Positions 9,264-17,737 of a stretch of DNA of 64,000 nucleotides are shown in pieces. The notes beneath the pieces were generated by a model, which had not been told where the DNA came from, did not search any database, and worked only from the letters and a program-made list of their open reading frames with translations. Within the stretch, counting starts at the first letter, position 1. The number at the start of each line of letters is the position of its first letter. The translations under genes and the position numbers were made by a program. The DNA is taken from the NCBI GenBank assembly GCA_020638595.1, contig JACKIG010000015.1, forward strand, positions 62,001 through 126,000, in the 5' to 3' direction. Source of the stretch: Rhodospirillaceae bacterium (GTDB lineage: Bacteria > Pseudomonadota > Alphaproteobacteria > DSM-16000 > Inquilinaceae).

Positions 9264-10574
9264 ATGGCAACGGCCGACGCCGTCGCTGCGGACCTGCGTA
9301 CCACCGCACGCGTCCGCCTGCGCACGCTGACCACGGTGCGCTGGGTGGCCATCCTGGGGCAGATCATCGCCCTGGCCATCGTCACCTATGGCCTGGGATA
9401 CCAGGTGCCCCTGCTGCCGGCATCGATCGTCGTCGGGGCGTCGGTGCTGCTGAACATCGCCGCCATCGTCCAGGGCCGCAGCCTGGCGCGGCTGGGCGAC
9501 CGGGATGCGGCCCTGTACCTGGGCTATGACCTGGTCCAGCTGACCGTGCTGCTGTTTCTGACCGGCGGGCTGGAGAATCCGTTCGCGGTGCTGCTGCTGG
9601 CGCCCCTGACGGTGGCCGCCAGCACGCTGGAACGCCGGCCGACGCTGGTCGTATCGGCCTTGACGCTGGGCTGCATCCTGCTGCTGGCGGTGTGGCACTA
9701 TCCGCTGCCGCCCAGCCCGGACGGGCATGTGGAGCTTCCGCCCATCTACAACCTGGGTGTGTGGTTCGCCCTGACCCTGGCCTCGCTGGTGGTGTCCGGC
9801 TATGTCTGGCAGGTGGCGGAGGAAGCGCGCCGGATGGGCGAGGCACTGGCCGCCATCCAGACGACGCTTGCGCGCGAGCAGCGGCTGTCGGCGCTGGGCG
9901 GGCTGGCCGCGGCGGCGGCACACGAGCTGGGAACACCCTTGGGAACGATCTCGCTGGTGGCGGGCGAGCTTGCCCGCGACCTGCCGCCGGACAGTCCCAT
10001 CCGCGAGGATGTCGACCTGCTGGTCCAGGAAGCCCACCGGTGCCGGGATATCCTGGCGGAGCTGGCGCGCCGGCCGGAAACCGGCGGCGGCGACCCCTAT
10101 GAGCTCCTGACGCTGCGGGCGCTGGTGGAGGCGGCGGCCGACCGCTACCGCAGCGCCGATGTCGAACTGGACATCACGCTCGTGGCCGAGGACGGCTCGG
10201 CCCAGCCGATAATCCGAAGAACCCCGGAACTTTTGCACGGTCTCGGCAATCTTCTCCACAACGCGCTGAGATTCGCCGACAGGCGTGTCAGCGTCCGCGC
10301 CGGCTGGAACAGCGGCGACGTGACGGTGACGATCATCGACGACGGTCCCGGCTTTCCGCCGGCCCTTCTGCCGGATCTCGGGGAACCCTATCTGTTCGGA
10401 CGGGAGCAGGACGAGGGAGGGCAACACCACATGGGCCTGGGCCTGTTCATCGCCAAGACGCTGTTGGAGCGGGGCGGTGCCGCACTATCCTTCAGTAATA
10501 CGCGAAGCGGGGGCGCTCAGGTTGTCGTGCGGTGGGACAGGCATATGTTCCACGAGAAAGGGAGTCCGCCATGA
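9264..10574 (+). CDS. regB: RegB/PrrB/ActS-type redox sensor histidine kinase
   Basis: A 436-residue membrane kinase with six N-terminal transmembrane segments (to about residue 182). The RegB hallmark GGxxNPF is present as GGLENPF at 101-107, linked in Rhodobacter to ubiquinone sensing. The H-box AAAHELGTPLGTIS has the phosphorylated His at 220, and EAHRCRDIL carries Cys260, in the position of the redox-active Cys265 of R. capsulatus RegB (both residues are offset by five). The HATPase domain has NLLHNALRFA, DDGPGFP and GLGLFIAK. RegB controls respiration, carbon and nitrogen metabolism in response to redox. GGGGAGG lies 5 nt before ATG 9264. It overlaps regA by ATGA; no senC lies between them, unlike Rhodobacter. 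Confidence 0.93.
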   Translation: MATADAVAADLRTTARVRLRTLTTVRWVAILGQIIALAIVTYGLGYQVPLLPASIVVGASVLLNIAAIVQGRSLARLGDRDAALYLGYDLVQLTVLLFLTGGLENPFAVLLLAPLTVAASTLERRPTLVVSALTLGCILLLAVWHYPLPPSPDGHVELPPIYNLGVWFALTLASLVVSGYVWQVAEEARRMGEALAAIQTTLAREQRLSALGGLAAAAAHELGTPLGTISLVAGELARDLPPDSPIREDVDLLVQEAHRCRDILAELARRPETGGGDPYELLTLRALVEAAADRYRSADVELDITLVAEDGSAQPIIRRTPELLHGLGNLLHNALRFADRRVSVRAGWNSGDVTVTIIDDGPGFPPALLPDLGEPYLFGREQDEGGQHHMGLGLFIAKTLLERGGAALSFSNTRSGGAQVVVRWDRHMFHEKGSPP

Positions 10575-11149
10575 ACATGATGCATGCGGAGGAGACACGG
10601 GCCCTGCCGGCGCGTGACGCCCAGCGTAGCCTGTTGATTGTGGATGACGATGCCGCCTTCCGGACGCGCCTGGCGCGCGCGATGGAACGGCGCGGGTTCG
10701 AAGTGGTCACTGCCGGCAGCGTTGCCGAAGCCGCGGACCTGGCACGCCAGGTGGCCCCGGCGTTCGCCGTCCTGGACCTGCGCCTGGCCGACGGCAACGG
10801 CCTGGACGTTGTGCCCGTGGTGTCGGAAGCCCGCCCCGGGGCGCGCGTGGTCATGCTGACCGGCTACGGCAACATCGCCACGGCCGTGGCCGCCGTGAAG
10901 GCGGGCGCCGTCGACTACCTGCCGAAGCCGGCCGACGCCGACCAGGTCGAAGCCGCCCTGCTGGCCGAGATGGACCGCGCCCTGCCGCCGCCGCCGGACA
11001 ATCCCATGTCCGCCGACCGCGTGCGGTGGGAACATATCCAGCGCGTCTACGAGCAATGCGACCGCAACGTGTCGGAGACGGCGCGACGACTGCGCATGCA
11101 TCGCCGTACGTTGCAGCGCATCCTGAACAAGCACGCGCCGCGGGGGTAG
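10571..11149 (+). CDS. regA: RegA/PrrA/ActR-type response regulator
   Basis: A 192-residue regulator: receiver domain with acidic pocket IVDDD (about 23-27), phospho-acceptor Asp69 in AVLDLRL, Thr in MLTGYG and Lys in YLPKPAD, then a proline linker (PPPPDNP) and a Fis-type helix-turn-helix, NVSETARRLRMHRRTLQRIL, almost the invariant RegA DNA-reading helix. It is the cognate partner of RegB. The ATG at 10571 overlaps the regB stop (ATGA) and has AGGGAG upstream; a longer frame to 10532 would lie inside regB. RegA homologues act as global redox regulators. The downstream gap to convergent oxyR contains a strong hairpin. Confidence 0.94.
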   Translation: MNMMHAEETRALPARDAQRSLLIVDDDAAFRTRLARAMERRGFEVVTAGSVAEAADLARQVAPAFAVLDLRLADGNGLDVVPVVSEARPGARVVMLTGYGNIATAVAAVKAGAVDYLPKPADADQVEAALLAEMDRALPPPPDNPMSADRVRWEHIQRVYEQCDRNVSETARRLRMHRRTLQRILNKHAPRG

Positions 11150-11167
11150 GCACCGTCGGCGCCGCGC

Positions 11168-11190
11168 CGGCCGGGCGTCGATCCCGGCCG
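11168..11190. terminator. Hairpin between convergent regA and oxyR
   Basis: A perfect 8-bp stem CGGCCGGG / CCCGGCCG with a 7-nt loop (CGTCGAT) sits 19 nt after the regA stop and 22 nt beyond the oxyR stop. It has no U-tract, so an intrinsic terminator is only plausible; its place between convergent genes supports the reading. Confidence 0.45.
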
Positions 11191-11211
11191 CCGGCGGCGG
11201 CGTTGCGGGTG

Positions 11212-12111
11212 CTACGCGCGCAACGCGTCGCCCGACTGACGAACGACCTCCGCGACCTGCAACAGCTGCTTGGCCAGCGGGCTCGTCTTGCGCCAGATCA
11301 TGCCGACCGTGCGTGACGGCCGGGGGCTGTTGAAGCGCGCGACGGACACCGATGCACAGCGTGTCTCCACGCCCACCGCCATTTCCGGGATCAGCGTGAC
11401 GCCGATGCCGACACCGACCATCTGAACCAGCGTGGCCAGGGAACTGCCGTCAAGCAGCTCGCGCGGGCGCGCCGAATGGATATCGCAGTACGACAGCGCC
11501 TGTTCGCGAAAGCAGTGCCCCTCTTCCAGCAGCAGCAGCCGCATGCCGCGCAGCGTCTCGCGGTCGGGTACCGGCTTGCCCTCGTCCTCGCCGGGCCGGA
11601 TCAGCACGAAATCCTCCGCGAACAGCGCCACCTCGCACAGGAACGGTTCGGATACCGGCAGGGCGACGATGGCCGCATCGATCCGGCCGTCCGCCAGTTC
11701 CTGCACCAGTTTCGACGTCAAGGTCTCGCGTACATGGATTTCCAGGCCGTCATACAGGCGGTTGAGGTTGCCGATGACGGCGGGCAGCAGGTAGGGCGCG
11801 ATGGTCGGGATCACGCCCAGACGCAGCCGGCCCACCAGCCGGCCGCGTGAGGCGCGGGCCAGGTCCGTCAGTTCGTCCACCGACCGCAGGATGGTGCGCA
11901 CGCGTAGCGCGAACTCCTCCCCGAAGGCGGTCAGCCGGACCTGACGGGCGCTTCTTTCGAACAGCTCTGTATCCAGCAGTTCCTCCAGCTCCTTGATCTG
12001 CATCGACAAGGCCGGCTGCGAGATCGCGCAGGCGTCGGCCGCACGCCCGAAATGCCCGTGCCGTGCCAGCGCCTCGAAATAGCGAAGCTGCTTCAGTGTC
12101 AGGTTGGTCAT
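11212..12111 (-). CDS. oxyR: OxyR-type hydrogen peroxide-sensing LysR regulator
   Basis: A 299-residue LysR-family activator. The N-terminal winged HTH has the LysR signature FGRAADACAISQPALSMQI. The effector domain contains the OxyR peroxide-sensing loop EEGHCFREQALSYCDI with Cys200 and Cys209, matching the C199/C208 disulfide pair of E. coli OxyR. It also has SSLATLVQMVGVGIGVTLIPE, conserved in OxyR. It is divergent from katG, the classic OxyR target. A perfect palindrome overlaps its start codon (12110-12124), suggesting autoregulation. The ATG at 12111 gives the family length. Confidence 0.95.
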   Translation of the reverse strand: MTNLTLKQLRYFEALARHGHFGRAADACAISQPALSMQIKELEELLDTELFERSARQVRLTAFGEEFALRVRTILRSVDELTDLARASRGRLVGRLRLGVIPTIAPYLLPAVIGNLNRLYDGLEIHVRETLTSKLVQELADGRIDAAIVALPVSEPFLCEVALFAEDFVLIRPGEDEGKPVPDRETLRGMRLLLLEEGHCFREQALSYCDIHSARPRELLDGSSLATLVQMVGVGIGVTLIPEMAVGVETRCASVSVARFNSPRPSRTVGMIWRKTSPLAKQLLQVAEVVRQSGDALRA

Positions 12112-12124
12112 AAGCCGTGCTTAT
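12110..12124. promoter_or_regulatory. Palindrome in the oxyR-katG divergent region (candidate OxyR operator)
   Basis: ATAAGC-CGT-GCTTAT is a perfect inverted repeat, immediately followed by a second short palindrome ATTGCAAT at 12126-12133. It overlaps the oxyR start codon. LysR-type regulators bind T-N11-A dyads and OxyR binds tandem ATAG/CTAT-like half sites, so this is the best candidate for the shared control site. The site assignment is inferred. Confidence 0.5.
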
Positions 12125-12345
12125 CATTGCAATCAGGTAATGTGAATTAAAATTATGGGTTGGTTCCGATAGAGTCCCGGATGTGAGGATGAGCAGCCGC
12201 CGATATCGATAACCGCCTTACGTCATCGCCGCTGATGGCGGGCACCGACCACGGACGAACCGACTATTCGAAAATGGTTGCACCAGGCCAGGCTACTTGT
12301 CCGCAGGGTAGCTCGAACGAACGCAAGGATTACTGGAGAGGAAAA
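12125..12345 (+). promoter_or_regulatory. katG upstream region
   Basis: The 221-nt leader is clearly AT-richer than its surroundings near 12135-12175, as expected for a promoter. The frame of katG stays open upstream to 12235, but no ribosome site supports translation from there. GGAGAG directly precedes ATG 12346. I cannot assign -35 and -10 boxes with confidence. Confidence 0.4.
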
Positions 12346-14544
12346 ATGGACGATAAAAGTGTCGAAAAATGTCCGGTCTTACACGCACACCCTGCCACGG
12401 GGGGGACGTCGAACCGGGACTGGTGGCCCAATCAGCTGAGCCTGAAGGTGCTGCACCAGAACCCGCCGGCCGGCAATCCCATGCACGAGGGGTTCAACTA
12501 CGCCGAGGCGTTCAAGACGCTCGACCTCAAGGCGGTCAAGGACGACCTCTATGCCCTGATGACGCAGTCCCAGGACTGGTGGCCGGCCGACTACGGTCAC
12601 TATGGCGGGCTGTTCATCCGGATGGCGTGGCACAGCGCCGGCACCTACCGCACCGGCGACGGCCGCGGCGGTGCCGGATCCGGGTCGCAGCGCTTCGCGC
12701 CCCTCAACAGCTGGCCGGACAATGCCAACCTCGACAAGGCCCGCCGCCTGCTGTGGCCGATCAAGAAGAAGTACGGCAACAAGATCTCCTGGGCCGATCT
12801 GCTGGTCCTGGCCGGCAACTGCGCGCTGGAATCGATGGGGTTCAAGACCTTCGGCTTCGCCGGGGGCCGCGAGGACATCTGGGAGCCCGAGGAAGACATC
12901 TACTGGGGCACCGAGACCGAATGGCTGGGCGACAAGCGCTACAGCGGGGAGCGTGACCTGGAGAACCCGCTGGCCGCCGTCCAGATGGGCCTGATCTACG
13001 TGAACCCCGAAGGGCCGAACAGCAACCCGGACCCGGTGGCGTCGGGCCGCGACATCCGCGAAACCTTCGCCCGGATGGCCATGGACGACGAGGAGACGGT
13101 GGCGCTGACCGCCGGCGGGCACACCTTCGGCAAGTGCCACGGCGCCGGCGACGCAGCCCAGGTGGGGCCCGAACCCGAAGGCGCCCGCATCAACGACCAG
13201 GGCCTCGGCTGGCTCAGCAGCCATGGCTGCGGCAAGGGCGACGACACGATCACCAGCGGCATCGAAGGGGCCTGGACGCCGAACCCGACCAAGTGGGACA
13301 TGGGCTATTTCGACATGCTGTTCGGCTACGACTGGGAGCTGACGAAGAGCCCCGCCGGCGCCTGGCAGTGGCGGCCGAAGGACGTGGCCGAGAAGGACCT
13401 GGCACCGGCCGCCCACGATCCGTCGAAGCGGGTCACGACCATCATGACCACCGCGGACATGGCGATGCGGATGGACCCGATCTACGAACCGATCTCGCGC
13501 CGCTTCCACCAGAACCCGGAGCTGTTCGCCGACGCGTTCGCCCGTGCGTGGTTCAAGCTGACCCACCGCGACATGGGACCGAAGTCCCGCTATCTCGGCC
13601 CCGAGGTACCGCAGGAAGACCTGCTGTGGCAGGATCCCGTCCCCGCGGTCGACCATGTGCTGGTCGATGCCGGCGACATCGCCGTGCTGAAGGCGAAGAT
13701 CCTGGCGTCGGGCCTGTCCACTGCCGAGCTGGTCTCGACCGCCTGGGCTTCGGCCTCGACCTTCCGCGGATCGGACAAGCGCGGCGGGGCCAACGGCGCA
13801 CGCATCCGCCTGGCACCGCAGAAGGACTGGACGGTCAACCAGCCGGGGCAGCTGGCCAAGGTGCTTCAGACGCTTGAGAGCATCCAGGCCGCGTTCAACG
13901 CCGCCCAGACCGGCGGCAAGAAGGTGTCGCTGGCCGACCTGATCGTCCTGGGCGGGTGCGCCGCGGTCGAGCAGGCGGCGAAGGCCGCCGGCCACCCGGT
14001 GGAGGTCCCCTTCGTTCCGGGCCGCACCGACGCGTCGCAGGAGCAGACGGACGTGGAGGCGTTCGCCGTGCTGGAGCCGGCGTCGGACGGCTTCCGCAAC
14101 TACCAGAAGGCCCAGTACACGGCGTCGCCGGAGGAACTGCTGGTCGACAAGGCACAACTGCTGACGCTGACGGCACCGGAGATGACGGCACTGATCGGCG
14201 GCATGCGGGTGCTGGATGTCAATGTCGGCGGGTCCCGGCATGGCGTCTTCACCAGCCGGCCGGGCCTGTTGACCAACGACTTCTTCGTCAACGTGCTCGA
14301 CATGGCCACGGCGTGGACGCCGATCGCCGACGCGGAAGGCGAGGACCTGTTCGAGGGCCGTGACCGCGCGACCGGCGCGGTGAAGTGGACCGCCACGCGT
14401 GTCGATCTCGTGTTCTCGTCGCACTCGCAATTGCGTGCCCTCGCCGAGGTCTACGCATGCGACGACAACCGGGACACGTTCGTGCGCGATTTCGTGGCGG
14501 CGTGGACCAAGGTGATGAACGCGGATCGCTTCGACATCGCCTGA
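12346..14544 (+). CDS. katG: Catalase-peroxidase
   Basis: A 732-residue bifunctional haem enzyme that removes hydrogen peroxide. The distal triad is visible as IRMAWHSAGTYR (Arg92, Trp95, His96). The Tyr and Met of the Met-Tyr-Trp cross-link are in GLIYVNPEGP and RMAMDDEE. The proximal haem ligand is in GGHTFGKCHG; most KatG proteins have Thr where this has Cys. The C-terminal half is the usual degenerate duplicate (SAWASASTFRGSDKRGGANGARIRL, LGGCAAVEQAAKAAG). Length is normal. The start at 12346 is set by GGAGAG just upstream. It lies divergent from oxyR, so peroxide induction is expected. Confidence 0.97.
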   Translation: MDDKSVEKCPVLHAHPATGGTSNRDWWPNQLSLKVLHQNPPAGNPMHEGFNYAEAFKTLDLKAVKDDLYALMTQSQDWWPADYGHYGGLFIRMAWHSAGTYRTGDGRGGAGSGSQRFAPLNSWPDNANLDKARRLLWPIKKKYGNKISWADLLVLAGNCALESMGFKTFGFAGGREDIWEPEEDIYWGTETEWLGDKRYSGERDLENPLAAVQMGLIYVNPEGPNSNPDPVASGRDIRETFARMAMDDEETVALTAGGHTFGKCHGAGDAAQVGPEPEGARINDQGLGWLSSHGCGKGDDTITSGIEGAWTPNPTKWDMGYFDMLFGYDWELTKSPAGAWQWRPKDVAEKDLAPAAHDPSKRVTTIMTTADMAMRMDPIYEPISRRFHQNPELFADAFARAWFKLTHRDMGPKSRYLGPEVPQEDLLWQDPVPAVDHVLVDAGDIAVLKAKILASGLSTAELVSTAWASASTFRGSDKRGGANGARIRLAPQKDWTVNQPGQLAKVLQTLESIQAAFNAAQTGGKKVSLADLIVLGGCAAVEQAAKAAGHPVEVPFVPGRTDASQEQTDVEAFAVLEPASDGFRNYQKAQYTASPEELLVDKAQLLTLTAPEMTALIGGMRVLDVNVGGSRHGVFTSRPGLLTNDFFVNVLDMATAWTPIADAEGEDLFEGRDRATGAVKWTATRVDLVFSSHSQLRALAEVYACDDNRDTFVRDFVAAWTKVMNADRFDIA

Positions 14545-14621
14545 TCCCGACGGGCGGATGTTCGGGCGTGGCCGAAACCGGCGGCGCCCGGACGTCGGGC
14601 CGGCAGCGGACCCCACCGGTC

Positions 14622-14692
14622 GGCCGCCCTGCAAGGGGCGGCCAATACCGGGTGGCCGGGGCGGCGTTTCAGGTCACGATGGAACGCCGCCC
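14622..14692. terminator. Two hairpins between convergent katG and the SHMT-like gene
   Basis: The first stem is GGCCGCCC / GGGCGGCC with loop TGCAAG (14622-14643). The second is GGGCGGCGTT / AACGCCGCCC (14659-14668 and 14683-14692) with a 14-nt loop. Both are perfect GC-rich stems without T-runs. They lie in the only gap between two convergent genes, so a bidirectional termination role is plausible but not shown. Confidence 0.4.
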
Positions 14693-14760
14693 TGGCCGGC
14701 GGCCGCCCGCGGGCAATCCGCGGCGATCGGGCCGTCCGTCGGTCCCCTGCCGCCGCGGTA

Positions 14761-16128
14761 TCAGCGTCGGCTTGGCGGCAGCCCGTTCTCGAAGCAGAAA
14801 TACAGCTTCTGGAAGCCCGCACGCAGCGATCGGGCGTCCGCCTGCACCGCCTCCGGCGCCTCGCCCCGGACCACGATCCGGGCGATCAGCTCGGCGATCG
14901 TCTCCATCTCCGGTTCCGCCATGCCCAGGCGCGTCACCTCGATCGTTCCCATGCGGATCCCGCCGGGATAGTCCCAGTCCCCGGGCCTATCGTCGGGGAT
15001 CAGGTTCTTGTTGACGATGATGTCGGCGCGTTCCAGCGCCTGGGCGACGCCGAGCCCGCGGCCGAAGGCGCGCACATCGCCGATGGCCTGATGGGTCTGG
15101 GTGAAGCCCTTGTGGGCGCCCAGCATCGGCACGCCGCGCGCGTGCAGGGCCGCGGCCAGCGCCCGGGCATTGCGGACGATCTGCGCCATGAACGCCTCGC
15201 CATAGGCGATGGCCTCCGCCGCCGCCAGCGCCAGCGCGGCGACGCGGTTGACCTGGTGGGTAGCCGCCCAGACCGGAAAGACGGCGGTGGTCAGGGCTTG
15301 CGTGATCTCCGGGTCGTCCCACACCATGATGCCGGACTGCGGGCCGGAAAAGGTCTTGCCGGCGGAACCGGTGATGACGTCGGCCCCCTCCGCCAGCGGG
15401 TCCTGCAGCTGCCGGCCGCCGATCAGGCCCAGCTGGTGGGCACCGTCGTAGTAGAGGCGCCCGCCCCAGTCGGCGATCACCTGCTTCATCTCCGCCACCG
15501 GCTGGGCGAACAGCGTCATCGACAGGCCCAGCGCCACCAGCTTCGGGCGGACCAGCGGGGCGGCGGTACGGAAGGCGTCGATATCCACCACCAGTTCGTG
15601 CGGATCGATCGGGATGTCGGTGATCTTGCGGCCCATGGCGCCCGCCGGGCCGTCGATGCGGTTGGACGAATGGCCGCCCACCGGCTGGGCCGCCGACATG
15701 ATGACGTCGCCGGGCGCGCTCAGCGCGGTATAGACCACGGCATTGCCGATCATGCTGGCGCACAGGCGGTGATCGGCATAGTTGCAGCGGAAATACTGCT
15801 TCAACAGCTCCACGCACAGGGCCTCGACCTCGTCGATATGGCGCGTGCCGGCGAACCAGCGGTTGACCGGGCCGATATGCCCTTCCGCGGCGCGGGTGCC
15901 GATTTCCGCCGACAGCAGGGCGCGCACGCCCGGGCTGGTCGGGGCCTCGGGCGCCAGCAGGTTGATGCACTGGCGGCCGCGCCAGTCGGCATTGCGCGCC
16001 ACCGCCGCCTCGACCGCGGCCCCCATTGCCTGCGCGTCCGCGCAGGCGTCCAGCACCGCGCGTGCGGTCGCCAGCGCATCGCGATCATGCACTTCAATGC
16101 GGTTGCTGCGTGTGGCGGCCTCGTCCAT
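14761..16128 (-). CDS. SHMT-like PLP-dependent enzyme
   Basis: A 455-residue fold-type I PLP enzyme related to serine hydroxymethyltransferase. A probable PLP lysine is in VITGSAGKTFSGPQSG, where SHMT has a THK motif. Asp and His of the cofactor pocket are in LYYDGAHQLGLI, and GGIRMGTIEVTRLG corresponds to the SHMT GIRIGTPA region. The usual SHMT sequence around NVQPHSG is replaced by CASMIGNAVVYTAL, so it is a divergent paralogue rather than housekeeping GlyA; aldolase or transaldolase chemistry on a glycine-type substrate is possible. ATG 16128 is chosen because GGGGAG lies 8 nt upstream; ATG 16134 is too close. It is divergent from an AMP-forming ligase. Confidence 0.75.
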   Translation of the reverse strand: MDEAATRSNRIEVHDRDALATARAVLDACADAQAMGAAVEAAVARNADWRGRQCINLLAPEAPTSPGVRALLSAEIGTRAAEGHIGPVNRWFAGTRHIDEVEALCVELLKQYFRCNYADHRLCASMIGNAVVYTALSAPGDVIMSAAQPVGGHSSNRIDGPAGAMGRKITDIPIDPHELVVDIDAFRTAAPLVRPKLVALGLSMTLFAQPVAEMKQVIADWGGRLYYDGAHQLGLIGGRQLQDPLAEGADVITGSAGKTFSGPQSGIMVWDDPEITQALTTAVFPVWAATHQVNRVAALALAAAEAIAYGEAFMAQIVRNARALAAALHARGVPMLGAHKGFTQTHQAIGDVRAFGRGLGVAQALERADIIVNKNLIPDDRPGDWDYPGGIRMGTIEVTRLGMAEPEMETIAELIARIVVRGEAPEAVQADARSLRAGFQKLYFCFENGLPPSRR

Positions 16129-16294
16129 GCCCATGTCTCCCCATGCGGTGCGGTGCCACCGAACGTAGCCCGCATTTCCCACGCCCGCCATGGCCTGCGG
16201 CGCCATCCCCCGCAGTCGTTTCGCCGCAATGCTGGAGGCGGCGGGCAGCATGCGCTATCTGAAAGGGAAAAACCTGCCGGGGAGGATGCGGCCA

Positions 16295-17536
16295 ATGACC
16301 GACGGCGCCCATTTCGACGTCCTGGAAACGCGCGATCCGCAGGCCAGGGAGGCCGCATTGACCGCGGCGCTGCCCGCGCAAGTGGCGCATGCTAAGGCCC
16401 ACGCTCCCGCCTACGGCCGCCTGCTGGCCGATATCGACCCGGCGGACGTGACCTCCCGCGCCGCCTTGGCCGCCCTGCCGGTGACGCGCAAGAGCGCACT
16501 GCGGGACCTGCAACGGGCCGACCCGCCGCTGGGCGGGCTGACGGCGGTCCCTCCGGGCCGGCTGGCCCGCATCTTCGCCTCGCCCGGCCCGATCTACGAT
16601 GCCGACAGCGGCGATACCGCCTTCTGGCACAGCGCGCGGGCGCTCTACGCCACGGGCTTCCGCCCCGGCGACATCGTGCAGAACTGCTTCGCCTATCACT
16701 TCACCCCGGCCGGCGTGATGTTCGAGGCCGGCGCGCGCGAGATCGGCTGCGCCGTCATCCCGGCCGGCACCGGCAAAACCGAATTGCAGGCGCAAGTGAT
16801 GGCCGAGGCCGGGGTGCGCGGCTATATCGGCACGCCGGATTTCCTGAAGGTGATCCTGGAAAAGGCGGACGAGACCGGTGCCGATGTCGGCGGACTGAGG
16901 CTGGCACATGTTTCCGGCGGCGCCCTGTTCCCGCCGCTGGCCGCGTTCTATGCCGGCCGCGGCATTGAGGTGTTCCAGAGCTACGGGACCGCCGACCTCG
17001 GCGTCATCGCCTATCAGACGCCGGCGCGCGAGGGCCTGGTGGTGGACGAGGCGGTGCTGGTGGAGATCGTGCGCCCCGGCACCGGCGACCCGGTGCCCGA
17101 CGGCGAGGTGGGCGAAGTGCTGGTCACGACCTTCGTGCCGGACTATCCGCTGCTGCGCTTCGCCACCGGCGACCTGTCGGCCGTCCTGCCGGGGGTCAGC
17201 CCGTGCGGGCGCACCAATATGCGCATCAAGGGCTGGATGGGCCGGGCCGACCAGACCACCAAGATCAAGGGCATGTTCGTCCATCCCGAGCAGGTGGCCG
17301 AGGTGCTGAAGCGCCATCCCGGCATCGAGCGGGCGCGGCTGGAAGTCGACAACCCCGGCGGCACCGACACCATGGCGCTGAAGGCCGAGGCCGCCGGCGA
17401 CGTCACCGGCCTGGCCGAGGCGGTGGCCGCCAGCCTGCACGCCGTCACCAAGCTGCACGGTACGGTCGAGATCATCGCCCCCGGCAGCCTGCCCAACGAC
17501 GGCAAGGTGATCGACGACCTGCGCAAGCTGGGGTGA
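16295..17536 (+). CDS. AMP-forming ligase, phenylacetate-CoA ligase/F390 synthetase-like
   Basis: A 413-residue adenylate-forming enzyme of the PaaK/coenzyme F390 synthetase type. Features: ARIFASPGPIYD replaces the usual Ser/Thr-rich P-loop, VQNCFAYHFTPAGVMFEAGAREIGCAVIPAGTG, a YGTADLGVIAYQ segment matching the YGxxE region, RFATGDLSAVLPG with the ribose-binding Asp, then GRADQTTKIKGMFVHPEQV, the C-terminal hinge and lysine region. It likely activates a carboxylic acid to an acyl-AMP and then a thioester. GGGGAGG lies 9 nt before ATG 16295. The Ser/Thr/Gly-rich phosphate loop is unusually weak. It is divergent from the SHMT-like enzyme; the substrate is unknown. Confidence 0.75.
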   Translation: MTDGAHFDVLETRDPQAREAALTAALPAQVAHAKAHAPAYGRLLADIDPADVTSRAALAALPVTRKSALRDLQRADPPLGGLTAVPPGRLARIFASPGPIYDADSGDTAFWHSARALYATGFRPGDIVQNCFAYHFTPAGVMFEAGAREIGCAVIPAGTGKTELQAQVMAEAGVRGYIGTPDFLKVILEKADETGADVGGLRLAHVSGGALFPPLAAFYAGRGIEVFQSYGTADLGVIAYQTPAREGLVVDEAVLVEIVRPGTGDPVPDGEVGEVLVTTFVPDYPLLRFATGDLSAVLPGVSPCGRTNMRIKGWMGRADQTTKIKGMFVHPEQVAEVLKRHPGIERARLEVDNPGGTDTMALKAEAAGDVTGLAEAVAASLHAVTKLHGTVEIIAPGSLPNDGKVIDDLRKLG

Positions 17537-17737
17537 TGCGGTTCAGCCGAACGCGGCAGCGGCACCCGACCCGCGCATCCGATGCGCACGGGCGGCGCCC
17601 AGGGGTTGCCGGCCGGGATGCCATGCTGGACTCCTTGTGCCGGCACCGGCGCGGCGCTGCGACAGCAAAGGGGGTCGCACATCGCGGCCGCTTCGACCAT
17701 GATGCGCGCCCGTCAATCCACTGATCGGAGAGATCCC

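Noticed and set aside
12235..12345. Longer KatG N terminus from ATG 12235
   Set aside because: No ribosome-binding sequence there, while GGAGAG directly precedes ATG 12346 and the shorter protein has family length.
12379..14634. 751-residue open frame antisense to katG
   Set aside because: katG is unambiguous on the other strand; the antisense product has no family features.
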